64,000 nucleotides of DNA. It comes from Brachynemurus nebulosus. Its lineage: Eukaryota; Arthropoda; Insecta; Neuroptera; Myrmeleontidae. The stretch is from positions 10,891,501 to 10,955,500 of the forward strand of contig JAPWDM010000014.1 of the NCBI GenBank assembly GCA_035578155.1. Direction: 5' to 3'. Below, piece by piece: positions 44,133 through 57,605 of the stretch; positions within the stretch are counted from its first letter, which is position 1; each line of letters begins with the position of its first letter. The notes under the pieces are model-generated. The model was not told where the DNA came from. It made no database searches and was given only the letters and a program-made list of their open reading frames with translations. Made by a program: the position numbers and the translations under genes.

Positions 44133-46202
44133 GTCCAGTCCTCGAAGTTATAGTTAAAATAAGTACCATTAAAGAGTTTTAAAAACGTTGAAAATTTATC
44201 AGGATGTAGTGTCTACAGAGTAGGAAAATGAATACCACCAGTCAGACCACTGACTGGTGAAATACTTTCAGTCAGCAATTCCTAGAAGTTATTAGGTAAA
44301 ATTCGATCTGCATTATTGTCGTAAAACTAGGCCGGTTAAAAAGTTAACATAATTTATGAAAATTAGAGTCAGACTTCATTCTCCTGAGACAGATCTAGTC
44401 AGGATCCTGGATTGATGGTATTAACTTTTCTACTTCATAGACTAATCCTGACAAATTTTCAATCTTAACAAAACTCTGATAGTATCTACCCCTTTTTACT
44501 ATAACTTGCACCGGTGCTAGGTGGCCCTAACTAGTGTTGTTACTGACCTTATTGAGGATTTAATACGTGTATCAACCATTACAAAATTGTTTTACCCTGG
44601 GTTTCATCAGCTCTCCAGCTATAAGTAATAGCGTTTATCTTCGCCCTCTTCGTAAAATTTTGCATAATAATTTCATTGAGGACTCTTTGTATTTGCAATT
44701 TTTCTCTTTAGCATAGATTCAGTTACTATCCTTTCCGTGATTGGTAAAACAGTACAAATTTCTCTGAAATTATCGAAAAAATCATTCCGCTTTACAATTT
44801 TGTTTTATCTCCTGTTTTCCTAGTTTATTTAAAGAAGGAATTGTGGTCTCTTTGCCGTTTCTTTCACACAATGAGAACTTAATTTTAAAATCAACCTAGA
44901 ACTATACCTCCTTCTACAGAACATGCTATATATTATGTCCAACATTCAAACACATTATATATCATATGTATATGCATGCATGTAGATATAATATTTCTTT
45001 TGAATGGGTGGGCGCCATTCATTCCACTCGTGGGGGGTGAGCAAACTTTTTTCTACTCACTGTATATTTATTATGTTTGTTTACTTAGAAATAAAATCAT
45101 TTTCAACTGATAAGAACTGTATAAGGAGTATGTAGTTAGTTTGTATACTGTATAGCAGCGACGTTTATACATTATTGTGTGTATTTATTTACTTAGTCTA
45201 TGTGACAGACTGTTTTTGTTTTTAATTGTACACAAAAGGACGACAGGATTCATTCAGGATAATTTGTCTTGTAAATTCTAATCAAAAACACTTTTCTTGT
45301 CTCTTTGTTGCCATAAAAAATTTTCTATTCATTAGAGAAAGAAAATTTGCAAAAACCCGTTAGCATTTCGTATCTTAAAATCAAAACAATTTTTTTGGTG
45401 GGCTAGGTTAACCATTATTATTCAGGTGTTATTATTTTTGCACAAAAAACCTATCAATTCAAGCAAAATTTTTCAACCGTATATTGAACTAAAAAGATCT
45501 TAATACTACTTCCCACGTAAAGAACAAAAAGAAATTTGCCAAAAAAATGCATTTACCGAAAAAAGAATTATCCGCCAGACAGATAAAAACGAATTATATA
45601 GTGGCCCTTTTTGTAATTTTTATGTGGAAGCATTTACGTGTAAAACAGTACACACATAGAAGAAAAAGTTTTAATTGAGTACACTTCGTTGTCAATAAGT
45701 TAGGACCATTGTATTTTAATGGTAGAGAATTTTGTACGTAACAACAGATGCGTCCCATGAGATGCGTAACGCACAAGTGTTTTCGTGACATTAAGTTACA
45801 TGTTTTTGTCGTCTTGTCGCCGGACAAGAACCGCCAAATAAATTTTCGGGACAACTTCCATGAACCCTGATTACAATTGGATAAATTCGTAACATAACGT
45901 TTAAATTAATAATAAGACATTTACCTCAAGTAGAAAAAATTTTAAATTTAAATACAAGACAATTTTAATAAAACTTTGATCTGTTCAGTTCAACAGTTTT
46001 CCAAAAGTAGATTCGCTTTTTATTCCCTTAAAAGGTCATGCTCCTGATTTTCCCTTAAAAATAAGAGATCATATTGCAGCCTTTTATTGCCCATCAAATA
46101 ATACATATTTTGTTTTTCAGTAATAGTAAAGCAATATGTCATTAAGTATGTAAATATACGTCACCAAGTTTATTACTTATAAACATAATAGTTTCTGAAT
46201 AA
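44133..46202. other. Unassigned sequence
   Basis: No supported gene. The minus-strand open frame at 45594-45854 has no domain I recognise. Confidence 0.4.
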
Positions 46203-46206
46203 TTAA

Positions 46207-47131
46207 CCCGGCGTGTGTACACTATATTTTCAAGAAAACGGTGTGTACACTAGGTCTTTCAGGGAACGGTCGTGTCTTCAAAGTTTTCTAGGCTTCCAAA
46301 AAATCTCAAAAAATTCTGAGTTACTATTGCATGGCCCAGCAGTTTCCAGAGTCAAAAGTTTAAAACTGTTATTAATAAAAATCGACCAGTAGTCCAAAAA
46401 GCATGAAAAATAAAATTTTGTAAAAAAATTCCTAACTCTACAATGAAGGAATATTAAAACAAATGGTTTTAGGCTTTTATAGCTTATGCTATGAGCTTTC
46501 AAATGAATATAATTTTTTTGGCATTGGCTCTAAAAAGTTGAATTATTTAAGCACCTGAAAATGGGGAATATTTACAGGCAAGTCATAATAAACGGGACAG
46601 TAATTATTTGGCACAAAATGAGTTTTTATTATTGAAAATATAAAAGAAATTAAATAATAATAGAAAAAACAGAAAAAGCAAGAAAGTAAAGAAAAAAAAA
46701 TGGAGCAAAATTTTGTTTTATATAAAAAAATAAAAAAAAAAAATGAAAAAATAAAGTCGCGATTCCATTGCTGTGCACGTTATCCATGTCATCTAAGGTA
46801 GATCCATCAATGAATTATAACGGTATACAGTAATTTATTTTAGGTTTAAAAAACTGAAAAACTACGACAAAAATAAAAATAACACCATTCACTTACATGC
46901 GAAAATACTGACGCCGTGTGTACACTGACCCTTTTAGGGAACGGATGAGACTTTCACTCGCTCGCATCAGCAAGTCAATCGCCAGACCTGGGCATCCATT
47001 GGACCTTGAGTCCCCACTACTAACTAGATTTTTTACGGAGGGTAGCCAAAGCCCGCGCTTTATTCATGAGAGAGAAATTTGAGTCTTAAATTTCGACTAT
47101 TCCTTGAAAGACCCAGTGTACACACGCCGGG
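46207..47131. mobile_element. piggyBac-type MITE, TTAA|CCCGGCGTGTGTACACT
   Basis: Terminal CCCGGCGTGTGTACACT on the left matches the reversed right terminus CCCGGCGTGTGTACACTGGG; TTAA flanks both. Subterminal copies of GTGTGTACACT next to GAACGG occur at about 46239 and 46916, probable transposase-binding repeats. Terminal CCC and TTAA are classic piggyBac traits. Length is 925 bp with no transposase. Confidence 0.9.
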
Positions 47132-47135
47132 TTAA

Positions 47136-48429
47136 TTATTATCTACTACTCTCAAAATCGATAACTACGACTAAATCAGTCAAAGATTACTTTTTTGTCA
47201 TAACTTAACAGTTAAAAATGTGGTCATAATTCCTGAGGCTCGCCATTTCGCTCCACGGCTCTGGTTTTGATTTCAAAATTTTTCACATATGAAGCTTCTA
47301 TAAATTGTTTTTTTTATAAGACTTATCTATGAATAACAGATTAGAGAATGAAAAACAATAAGCTTCTTGTTACTATAAAAAAATTTAAATATACCTGTGT
47401 AACAAAATATCGTAGGCCTAATTTAATGAACACGGAGTGTACATCTACTGACAAAAAAAGTACACACTGATGCGAATGCTATGAACACTACTGAACACAG
47501 CTAACACATTAATATCCTTTAAATATTTACATTTCATTGTCTTTATTTGTATTTTAATATTTTCGGGGCGTTAGTTCTTTTTTTCGGTACTCCTTTGTCA
47601 CACACATCTTTCATTTTTTTTTGTGTCGTTTGTTAAATACCTACTTAAGTTAATTCCTATAACAAATATTAAAGTTAAGTGTAATTAGAAATCTTAAATA
47701 GGGTTTTCTTGTTTGCCACATAAACACAAAATATCTGGTGGTTTAGTAGGTAGGTAGGTATCTCTAGACTATTGTTGGGTTAATAAAGAAATTATTTCGT
47801 CAGTGTCTGTCACATGTGGAAAACTGTCAATTTTCAGTTCAATTTTCTTAAATCATACCTAATAGAAAATTGAAGCTTTTCTACATAACGAGTACATCAT
47901 ATATGATGATAGTATATGGAAATATCATTTTACTGGAAACATGTCATTTTCCTCTCGTGTCGTTACTCATGTCAATAATGTCGGTGAAAATTTGAGGTGG
48001 GATTTTCACCACGTACGTACTATATAATATATGTAATAACAATAGTGTCTCTGCACATATTATATATTCCAACATATTGTACTACACAGGATGGTTATAA
48101 AAGTCGTGAAATTATTTTCTAACAAAGCTAATTTATTAGGAAAATAAAATTTTTTGAATTTTCCAAGAAAGAATATTTAAATAATTGGAATAGAATTACA
48201 TTATCCCTTTTTTACTGTCATAAATAATCATCTTAAATAAGAGACAGGTCTGCAACATTTAAAACGTTTTAAGTGCATTAATTTCATTCTGATCCTGTAG
48301 AAATGTTTCATACAAAAGAACTGTGGACTCAACTACTGAAAGTTTTGAACCATGAACGTCCTTTTACACCGTAACGGCTAACCTAATAATAGGATTCGTC
48401 CTATATAATACAAGTTATATCCAATGCCA
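47136..48429. other. Unassigned A+T-rich sequence
   Basis: Contains a GTAGGTAGGTAGGTAT run at 47747; nothing else recognised. Confidence 0.4.
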
Positions 48430-48765
48430 GCGCCCGCTCTAGTGTTTACGCCGCCCCGGGTAAAAGGGAATAATTCTAACTTTTATAAAAAAGCTAACTT
48501 TTATAAAAGGAAATTCACTATTTTATGCAGGATGCTGCGATAGGGATATTTGTTTTTTTGCTCGTCAGCTGTAAAATGCTGCCCCTTTTTACAAAATTAC
48601 CGCCCTTTGCATTTCCCGCCCCGGGCAAATCTCTTTTTTAGTCGTCACTTGTAAAATTGCCATCCTCTTTTTACAAAAATTTACAAAATTTCCGCCCTTA
48701 AAATTTGTCGCCCCGAGCAAATGCCCGGGTTGCCCCCCCCCCCTTGAAGCGGGTCCTGCCAACGC
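48430..48765. repeat. Dispersed repeat with CGCCCCGGG and GCTCGTCA boxes
   Basis: It contains GCCGCCCCGGGTAAAAG, a GGAAATTCACTATTTTATGC block shared with 29281 and 60480, TTTTTTTGCTCGTCA and a C-rich end near 48733. Two internal pieces (each with TGTAAAATTGC/GCTG and CGCCC) look like local duplications. Confidence 0.55.
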
Positions 48766-49435
48766 ATGGGAAAATAATCTGTGTGAGATATTTAACGTAT
48801 ATCCTTTAAAAAAAATTCTTCCTTCTCAGCATTCTCGTGACATTTTGTTTGGCTGCATCATTTAAAGCTTGTTTACACGACGATAGTCACTATTAAACTA
48901 TCATGAGAGAACTATTATACCAACAGGTTTGACCATAACATCAACATAACTGCATGAACTTCAGTTGATTTTTAATAATAATTTGTTTATTTATTTTCTT
49001 ATTAAAGAATTGTGTTTTCCTGTGCCGAATAGTTAGAATCTATATACAAAATGTCTTATCCTGTTGGATATCACGACTTTTCACATACGTAGGACAGACA
49101 GGACGGTAAGAGCACCCATATGATAATTGTTAGGGGGGGAGGGGGGCTAGAACTGGGAGTAAAGAATATTTTTAATACTTTGGATGATGAATGGTGATTT
49201 GTAAGTAGCCATAAAATGTTCCAATTTCAACCGCATTGTAAAACTTTATTCTGGTGCTAAAATACTAAGCTACGTTAAAGAAAAAAAGAACTTTTCCCTA
49301 ACAGTTAAGGGGCCGCGACCCTTCCTTGCCCCCGAATATGAACGCCCTTGCAGGACGGGGAGGAATGAAATTTTTTGTACTTAAATATTTTATAAAAATA
49401 TTAAGGGTCTATTATTTTTTTTTTCTAACTTTTAT

Positions 49436-49590
49436 GCTGAGGGTCCACTAGGTCGGAAAAGCGGTGCGGTGCGGTTCTTACATCAATAAGATCTCCGGGG
49501 CGGTACCGCGCCGCTCTAGTGGACGCACCTGCATTTATTCGATGCGCGGAACTGCACCGCGCCGCGTTTCCGACCTAGTGAATGCTCAGC
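49436..49590. mobile_element. GC-rich 155-bp inverted repeat (probable MITE)
   Basis: The arms share CACTAGGTCGGAAA and then GCGG/GCGGTGC words; the ends are GCTGAG and CTCAGC. A second pair of CCACTAG/CTAGTGG words lies nearer the centre. It is strikingly GC-rich for this window. No target duplication could be fixed. Confidence 0.6.
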
Positions 49591-49782
49591 CCTCGCCTTG
49601 CCCCACTTCTTCCTAGTCATGATTTGATCTTATTTTTGCACTGAGAAACTTGACCGTAATTTTGCTGTCACATATATAATTTTACTGTTACTCTTGGTGT
49701 TATAAAGTTCGATCTTGCGTCGCTCTTGACATTGTCCTTGCTTAAAAATACTACAAAAGAGCAAGACAGACTTCAATTGTTA

Positions 49783-50812
49783 CACGGAGAGAAAATTCAT
49801 ATAAAAATTACTGTGCTCAGCACTACAATCGACGTGTAAAAGGCGAACATACCGTCGTCCCTCAACTTATTGACAATTTAACTTATTGACAATGATCGTA
49901 GTTTACCTCAAGTTATAGACAAACCATCTATATGTACGCACTGCCACACTACGACACAGCACGTATGACCTTGGGTACATACATATGATTTGTCTATAAC
50001 TTAAGGTAAACTACGATCATCGTCAATAACTTAAATTGTCAATAAGTTGAGGCACGACTGTATTCAATTTTGTACGGTAAAAATATAAAAATTATAATTA
50101 ATCATAGAAAATTTAAAGGATAGAATATTGTTTCCGTAATTATTAGTTCCGTAAAATTTGTAAAACAGCACAATAAAAAGTTCCATTGCCGACAAAAAAA
50201 TATTTTTTAATTGTTTTTCTTACAAAAATTACCATGCTGTATTATAATATTTGAAATGCTATCTGCTAATAGTAGAAAGAAAAAAATAGAAAGAAGGTTG
50301 CGTTTGTTGTGAACGCTGTTGAAATGTACCTCACTCATAGCAAGTCACATAGCCAACCATAGGTTTGGACGACCAACTTGGTCGGACGGGTCGAACCAAG
50401 CACCTTGATCTATTAGACAGCAGCAAGCAGTATTCATTACACTGTGTTAGAGGACAGGGATGTCACCGTTTAATTCATCATTTTGTTACTTTACTATCTT
50501 TAGTATTAGAATATATTGTTGGCAATCATTTTTGTTTACATCATAAAGATCTTACAGTTTCGAAGTTTTTACAGGTACCGCCCAAGCAACATAAGGTTGC
50601 GGGTCAGATGCGCAAATGAAAGAGTACGACAACAAGAATTAAACTATAACATATATGCATAAGAGTGTGATAAAAGTTGTGTTAGCACATTAAATTTTAC
50701 CATGCTAGCACATATTTTTTATTTTGGTCGTCGATCGCGCACGCATTATAAGAGAGCATGGTAATTTTTCTGAAATTTTATCTACAAAAATTATATGATT
50801 TTTCTCTCCGTG
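49783..50812. mobile_element. TA-flanked MITE (copy 2, complete)
   Basis: The termini are TA|CACGGAGAGAAAA and TTTTCTCTCCGTG|TA. From 50091 on, it is nearly identical to window positions 1-710. It carries the nested element at 49852. There is no intact transposase; the open frame at 50365-50619 does not agree in frame with that of copy 1. Confidence 0.9.
49852..50060. mobile_element. TA-flanked MITE nested in the larger MITE
   Basis: The arms carry CTCAACTTATTGACAATTTA and its reverse, then GATCGTAGTTTACCT and its reverse, around a short centre. The ends are TA|CCGTCGTCCC and GGCACGACTG|TA. The 209-bp length and TA duplication suggest a pogo/mariner-type MITE. Confidence 0.8.
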
Positions 50813-50814
50813 TA

Positions 50815-51750
50815 TAAGATGGGCATTTTTGCAAAGTTTTCAAAATTATTATTTCCCTTGTTTGCATAGCCTGTATTGTTCTTGGTCTCATTCTTGCAAG
50901 ACCAAAACAGATTTATTCATTACCATACTGTAAATAGTCACACTTTTCTTAATCACCTCTAAATATTATGCGATGTCGTGAATTGTAACTATAAAATGTG
51001 TAATGGTCGTGTAAAATTCACACATGGCGTGAAAAGACAACGCCATAACACAATATATAATATGTTCATATATTATATTTCTAGCAGTCGCACATATTAT
51101 ACTACCTCACTACCAGGCTTGTCATAGCTCATATCGTGGATATGGTGTCTACAAGCGTTTCCAGACGTTTTTTTTCCAGTTATGAAATATTTTCGTTCAG
51201 TTGTTCCCATTCAACCTCAAACTCCAACAGTTTGTCCAACCCAATTTTCACGTCCAATTGTCACGATTTATCAAAATACAGTGAGGGGGGGGGGGGTATA
51301 GTCTATCTGCCGTGGCCCATATATTATATAAAAATTATTTGGTGTTATTTATATTCGTCATACATGCAAATACCGATTGCAAGAAATATGAGTTTCGTAG
51401 GTAATTTTGAAGAAAATTCATGTTTTGTGTCGGTTATAAAAATATGGATAGTTTTTGTATAGAGATGGATTAAAGAAATTGGAAACCAGAAATTGTGTGA
51501 AAATGCAATTTTTAACCAATGAAGAGAATTCTAATCTATTTTATTCTTTGCCATACATTTTGACAACTTCGGAAGTCTCAAGATTGCTGCTAACCTGTTT
51601 CTTGTCTCAAAGTGTCTTTTATCTCTCCATTATATTATTTTGTTGCCGTATGCCTGATGGGATTTCCCATCGACAATGTCTTCTTATTAGGTACTCACTT
51701 TCTGCTCACTTTTAATGTTTTTCAAAAGTCTAAATCAATATCCACGTTTC
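50815..51750. other. Unassigned sequence
   Basis: Slightly GC-richer than average around 51120-51300, including a poly-G run at 51284. Open frames here have no known domain. Confidence 0.4.
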
Positions 51751-52180
51751 TAACTTCAAAAATTTCGAATTTCCCATACGAACTTTCTTTTTCTGTTTTA
51801 ACCCCTTAGGAAATAAATTTCCAGAAACGTTTACACAACTGACTTTTATTTAGTAATAGAAGCCTAAATGCCAATTTTCATAACTCCTGTGCTTAATTTC
51901 GTCCTTCTAAACCCAACAGTTTAGGTTGTGTGTTGTCTGTAAGTCAAAGTTACAGATTTTAATAACAATAGTAACATATTATTTTTATATACCACTAACT
52001 TCAAAAATGACGAATTTCCATACAAATTTTCATCCCCTATTTAACCCCCTTAGGGGACGAATATTCAAAAATGCTTTCTTAGTGCTCACCTACGTTACAT
52101 AAGGAACTCCTGTGTAAAATTGCATTCTTCTAAAACCAACGATTTAGGCTGTGCAATATCTGTCAGTCAGTTAGTGTTAG
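51751..52180 (+). repeat. Two tandem 3' ends of an insect non-LTR retrotransposon-type repeat
   Basis: Two diverged direct units (51751-51965 and 51996-52180) carry CATACAAATTTTCATCCCC, TAACCCCCTTAGGGG, TTTCTTAGTG and GGCTGTGC...CTGTCAGTCAG. This order is very familiar from insect genomes as a dispersed 3' tail, often placed with RTE-type elements. The assignment is from memory. Confidence 0.6.
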
Positions 52181-52281
52181 AAATTTATTAAGTAGATGTT
52201 TTAAATTTAATTAAAGAAGATAAAATTTAAAAATGACTAGAAGTTTCTCTCATGTAAGATTTGGATAACAATCCTCGTTGC

Positions 52282-52475
52282 CAGGGCCGTGGAGAGACAT
52301 AGTGGGTCTCGGAAATAAACCACATTTTAAAAAAATTTCCTCGTAAAAAATAAGTGGCGAGCAAAAAAAATCTCCTCCATATTTTTTCCGCGTCCCGTAC
52401 TGAAAGCTACGGGCTCTCTCTTCAGGTCCGGACTCCGGAACTATGTGTCCAGGTAGCCCCCTTCTCGACAGGTTT
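52282..52475. repeat. Dispersed repeat, GGCCGTGGAGAGA family
   Basis: It begins GGGCCGTGGAGAGACA, has AAATAAGTGGCGAGCAAAA and a GC-rich end with GGTCCGGACTCCGGAACTA. It is a sister of 27108 and 58185. Confidence 0.6.
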
Positions 52476-52904
52476 AGTCGTTGCTAATGATGAGTAAAAT
52501 GACTCTTATCTGAATCCTACATTTTTTTTTTGGAAAAGAGTCAATCCATTAGAAATCACCCAGCCTAGTTACTCAATATTTTTGATTTTCCTAATTTTTT
52601 TACCAATTGGTCTCTAATTCTATTTGAGTACAAAATTAGTATTAAAAAAAATTTCAGACTCATAGTTTTTTTGATGGCGGCCATTATAATTTTACTTCAG
52701 GGCCGTTTTTCAGCTGTAAACAAACATTGTGCAGTGTAAACTCTGTTAATTTTACAGATATTAAGACAAACTAAAAACCAAAATTATCACAATATAAGGA
52801 ACTAGTAAGGAAAGTGGAGAAAAAAATTCATAACTATAAAGTAAAAATTAATTAAAAGTAGAATTTTTAGTACGGATTAGTCTTGATTTTGTATTTGCTC
52901 AGCC

Positions 52905-53170
52905 AAAGACGTAACTACAATGGAACAAATGGGGCAGCCACTCCAGGATGCATGGCCAAAGGAGGCGCAATAAGGGGAACGAAGTCGGATGCAACAGAGG
53001 AAATGGGAAAATATAGAAAATTAACGTAGGTAATTGAAGATTATTTTTTTTGCTCGTCAGGCTATTCTTGAGGAAAAACGGCAAGGTTAGGCCTTTTTTT
53101 GCTTCCCACCTAGGGTGGCGCTTAGCTTGAAGTCGTTCCGTGGCATAAAATGTATAATTACGCCCCTGTG
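52905..53170. repeat. Dispersed repeat with GCTCGTCAGG box
   Basis: It has TTTTTTTGCTCGTCAGG, then CACCTAGGGTGGCGCTTAG and GTAATTACGCCCCTG-like words, as in the repeat at 8590. Confidence 0.5.
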
Positions 53171-55529
53171 CTCAACACTTTCTATCATTTAAACTCATAA
53201 ACAAAAATTTCGAAAGCTCCATTAAATTCTACCACCTATTTGTTTAGAAGTTTTAGGAAGTGTGATCTATCTAGGCAAACAAAAATAAGGTGATTTGCAT
53301 ATGGTAGGACACTATTCTCATGACAATTAAGACGACCGATTATCGTGAAAATCCGCTCAGATTTTTCATGCATCGGCTTGATGGAACTACATCGATCAAT
53401 TTTTGAAATACCCGGTAACTTTAATAAATCAATTAAATGAAAATGAAAAGTGAAAAATAATAAAATACGAATTGAATGCGAAATTAAAAACCATAATAAT
53501 TGCAAAATAAATACTATGAGCTCATAGACAGCATACCACATAATAATTATACACATATTTATATTGACGTATGAGTGAAACAGATATATTCGGTGCAAGT
53601 GAGATAGAGTAAAATATTTTGAATGGTGTAAACAGAGTAGTTTGTATCGTTGGACTGTTGTCAGTTACTAAATAGTGAGGTTATGTGTGCCCGCATACGT
53701 ATTCGTTTAATATGGATGTGAAAATTAACTAGCTTAATATTTAGATAGGTGTATTATTATGTATTATTGTAAGGAGTTCGTACTGTAAGTGACAAAATAA
53801 TTTTAACAACGATAAAAGAGGTGCGTGTTAATATCCTACTGATGCGATGATATGAAATTATTGAGTTGTGTTGTCGTCAATCAATATAGCCAATATGAAT
53901 GATTTAAAGTGGCGGCAAAATATGAACTACAAATGTAATAAATAAGAAAATATTTACATATATTTATGTTCGAAAAAAAACAATAAAGATTTTTAAATAT
54001 TTATCTTTCATTAAAAGAGTCAATTTTGAAAGAAAAAACGTGGAGCTATATATAGTTGAAAATATTAAGAATGATCTTTTTTGAAAACAAAAGGAATTGT
54101 AACTAGATACCGGTCGAAAGAGTTTAGTAAGAATTAATTTATTCAGAAATCTGTAATTCAGTATCCGACGGTATGTATTTGGACGCAAAAAGTATCCAAA
54201 CTTTCCAGCTGCGTATTTTGTGGGCCTATTTCGTTGAAAAATATATTGCAAATTCATGGAGTAATTGTTCACTCTGCTAGTTGAAAATTTTCGGAAAGTT
54301 TCGGCAAGAAATTAAATTCAACATACCAGAATACACCACTTTCCGTAAGGGTTAAGTTAGATTTTGAACAGACTAAAAGACTATTTGTTACTGGAGTAAT
54401 CGATAAAGACATGCGAAATTCTGTCTAAATATTCATTTCTTTCGAGCTTCTCTAAAACTGAAGTTGACATTACGGAATTCCTCCTACTGCTTAGGTAATT
54501 TTCATTATCTAAATAATTAGTTGAAATTAAAAATTATCCAGATTGCCAGAACTGCACAAGAGCTCTAAAAACGGATTACTTTACCCACACAGAATTATCC
54601 TTGTATCATTAAACAAGGATGGTAGCTCTTAATGCGACAAGCAGAGAGTGATATTAATCGATAGAGCTCTGTTAGATATACAAAAACGTCAATGGAAATA
54701 AAGTTTTCCGAGTCAGCCTTTAACTTCCGTGAAAAATAGAGGTGAAACTTATACCATTGCAAATAAAAATGTTTCTTCACAATACATAAAGCCATTTACT
54801 ATAAAAAAGTTTCAAGAATTCCTAAGTGACTTTCAGCTCATGATATAAGGATTATATTAACTGAAACAGACAAATTTTATTACGCAGAGCACGTCAAATC
54901 CTGATGAGACCTATAAAATTCAAGAAAGCCTTTGAGTCTAACCTTCATGGAATTTCGAATGCTATGTTGATCAGTGAGCGAGTTCAACCCAACGACCGAT
55001 TAGCAGCAAAATGTTTCATATAAATATTCTTGTTAATCACAGAAGGGTCAATGCTGAAATCATAGTGGGTTACTACACTGTCAGGGTTGGAAAGGTCAGA
55101 GAACTGTTGGGTGCTACGCAAACACTTTGAAAGTCCTTCTAAATGAAAGTTATGGAAGATTCCAGCCTGAAAGTCTGTGATATTTCAGAACACTGAGGAG
55201 TAAGATGTCACCTATAAATTGTGTGTCTAGTTGAGCCATATCAGTAATTCGTATCAATTTCAATTTGCGGTACTAATGGCTCAGCGTCTATAAGATTTTT
55301 TACCATAAGGCATTAAAAATTTTTTAATTTATTTCAAATCTTTCTTTTTTTCAAGAATAAATGCCAACTTTATTTAATCTAACGAAACTTGCAAAAAAAT
55401 AGTTTACAAAAAAATTTCTAAAACGATATTCTTGTTCGTATTATTTTTTTAAGCCTTTATGCACAATATTCAAATTATTGAATGTGGCATCAAAAAAAAA
55501 ACCAATTTCCAAAAAAAACGAAAAGGTAA
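53171..55529. other. Unassigned sequence, possibly T-box gene intron
   Basis: No gene supported. The part 54280-55280 is less A+T-biased than its surroundings and shares nothing visible with other parts of the window. Confidence 0.4.
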
Positions 55530-56050
55530 CAACTATGATGATGCCGTTGAAAGGTTTGTCAAGAGACACGTCACCATTAGCCTGACAGCCAGCCAGAGCC
55601 AAAACGCCAGAACAGTACCAATGCGGTATTGTATTGGGAATAAACCGTCTACATACAGAGCAAATATACATACATATATACGGTTGGGATGCTGCTGTTG
55701 TATTTGTAAACCGAGCGGCACACCTTTGACTTTCCAAGTCGATGAGCCAAACATATCAACATGAATAAAAATAAGATGACAACAAGCCTGTTGTATGTCA
55801 ATTCAAGTGTAGAACAATTTTAGTGGATGGCCCGGGAGACTAGCGGGGAACGACACACAAATTGACGACTCGTCATTACTATTAAGGTACCTGGTAATCA
55901 TTTTTGGTAGTGATCAGATCTTTTGATCAGATAGAGATAGGTGAAGGTAAGGTAAAGCGGTGATTGACTACGATACGTGAAACACGAGACGTAAGAAGGG
56001 GTTAGTAAAGTGTTTAGTGAGGGCGGCAAAGTGGGGTACAAATAAATATG
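55530..56050. other. Unique GC-elevated island
   Basis: It shows no repeat signature and is richer in G and C than the flanks. 55530-55760 is open in several frames on both strands (minus 55441-55737, plus 55459-55764), none with a recognised domain. 55830-56050 contains CCCGGGAGACTAGCGGGG, a TGATCAGATC pair and GGTAAGGTAAAGCGG. It could be a conserved non-coding element or an untranslated exon. Confidence 0.35.
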
Positions 56051-56518
56051 TATACGGAACATTAAGACACGCTTCATAGAGCTTATTTTAAATTTTACTC
56101 AGCTTGGTAGAAGTAGAAATCGATCTTAAGGCCTCTAATATTTTTTTGAAAAATTACTTTGATGATTTTACCTTTAGCAATATTTTTGGAGTTAGTTAAT
56201 ATTTTAAAACTATACCGTTATTTTCCCTTTTTTGCGATTCTTGCCAATGACGCCAATTTTTAATAATGCACTTAAATAAAGTAATGTGGCTTATATTAGG
56301 CTTGAATATTCGATTTTTTAATTAAAAGCAAAAAATATTTGTGTATCTTAAATATGTCTCAGAAAACGGTAATATTTTAAAGTAATTTAATAGTTTCTAT
56401 ACTGACCGTTTTACACACAACCTACCTAAAGCTTAAGGTTGCACTGGATTTTGTGAAATAAAAACTTTATAAAATGAACTTTACCTACTCAATCTTAATA
56501 GACAACTCTACTAGTAAT

Positions 56519-56891
56519 TAGTGATGAGCAAATGCAAGACCAAGACCAAGACTTGGTAGTCTTGGTCTTCGTCTTGGTCTTGCAAAATGCAGTCTTCGTA
56601 TTGGTCGTGGTCTTGGTATTGCTAAAGAATCTTGCACTTTCTTGCATTTTTTTTATTAGCGAATTTTTTCCTTCTAAAATCAGAATTTTCTCTCTTTACG
56701 GTATTAATTATACTTTTAAACTATTTAAACAATTTAGCAAGAGTCTTGCTTTTTTCTTGCTATTGTCTTGGTCTTGCAGCCATACTTATAGTCTTGGTCT
56801 TGCTCTTGGTGTACAGTCTTGGTCTTGGTCTTGCAAAAAATGCAAGACCAAGACAAGACTGCAAGACCAAGATTAATTTTGCTCATCACTA
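56519..56891. mobile_element. hAT-type MITE with CTTGGT subterminal repeats (copy 2)
   Basis: Same termini as the copy at 7769, TAGTGATGAGCAAA, flanked by a different perfect 8-bp duplication CTAGTAAT (56511-56518 and 56892-56899). Length is 373 bp against 441 bp. It carries the same central block in reverse orientation. The open frames at 56532-57004 are translations of the CTTGGT repeats. Confidence 0.93.
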
Positions 56892-57540
56892 CTAGTAATC
56901 AATGTCTTTCCGCTTTGGTTTCAATAAAATTTGTATCATTAGGTTCAAAAGAAAGCAAAATAAATAATCTTTTTTTCCACCTTTCACAGAATGGATTCTT
57001 CTAATCAAGACAGATCACACTATAAGCACCTTCAAGAGTTTCTATAGCCATTAAGAATATTAATGTTTGTTCAAAATCGAAAACAATTAAGCATTTAAAG
57101 TGTTGTTTCTTGACTGATAATTTTCATAGATAAAGAAAATTTCATTGGAAAATTTATTCAGAAAAATCATTTCATTTAACAAAACATTTTCCTGTTTAAC
57201 ACGTAACAAGATGGATAAACAAATACAGAAGAAATATATATGAAAATGAAATAGATAAAAATCGTATAAATTCATAAAAAACAACGAAAATAAAATGAAA
57301 ATTTACGATATTTTCATTTAGTCGAATGATTTTAATCAGTAATTTATTTAACCGCAAGATGGAAATGGAAAAACAGAAACAGACAGAATTATCTTTAAAT
57401 AATAATCATAAAATGATAATTTGACGACAGAGGCGAACGGAGAAAGAAGAAAGAAAGGCGAAAACGACATCGACGAAAAAAGAACGCACATTGACAATAA
57501 ATTACCGCTGAAAAAATAAAATAAAAAAATTAAATTCTTT

Positions 57541-57605
57541 TAACACGCGGTATAAAAAGCAACAACAAAGTGGTAGAAAAACAACAGAGAAACGCTCAAT
57601 CGGTC
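57541..57605 (+). promoter_or_regulatory. Possible TATA-box promoter
   Basis: GCGGTATAAAAAGC at 57547-57560 is a strong TATA match. About 30 bp downstream is ACAACAG; a CTCAATCGGTC stretch follows at 57595. Upstream (57430-57480) is a purine-rich AGAAAGAAGAAAG tract in unique sequence. No gene downstream in the window is supported, so this is weak. Confidence 0.25.
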
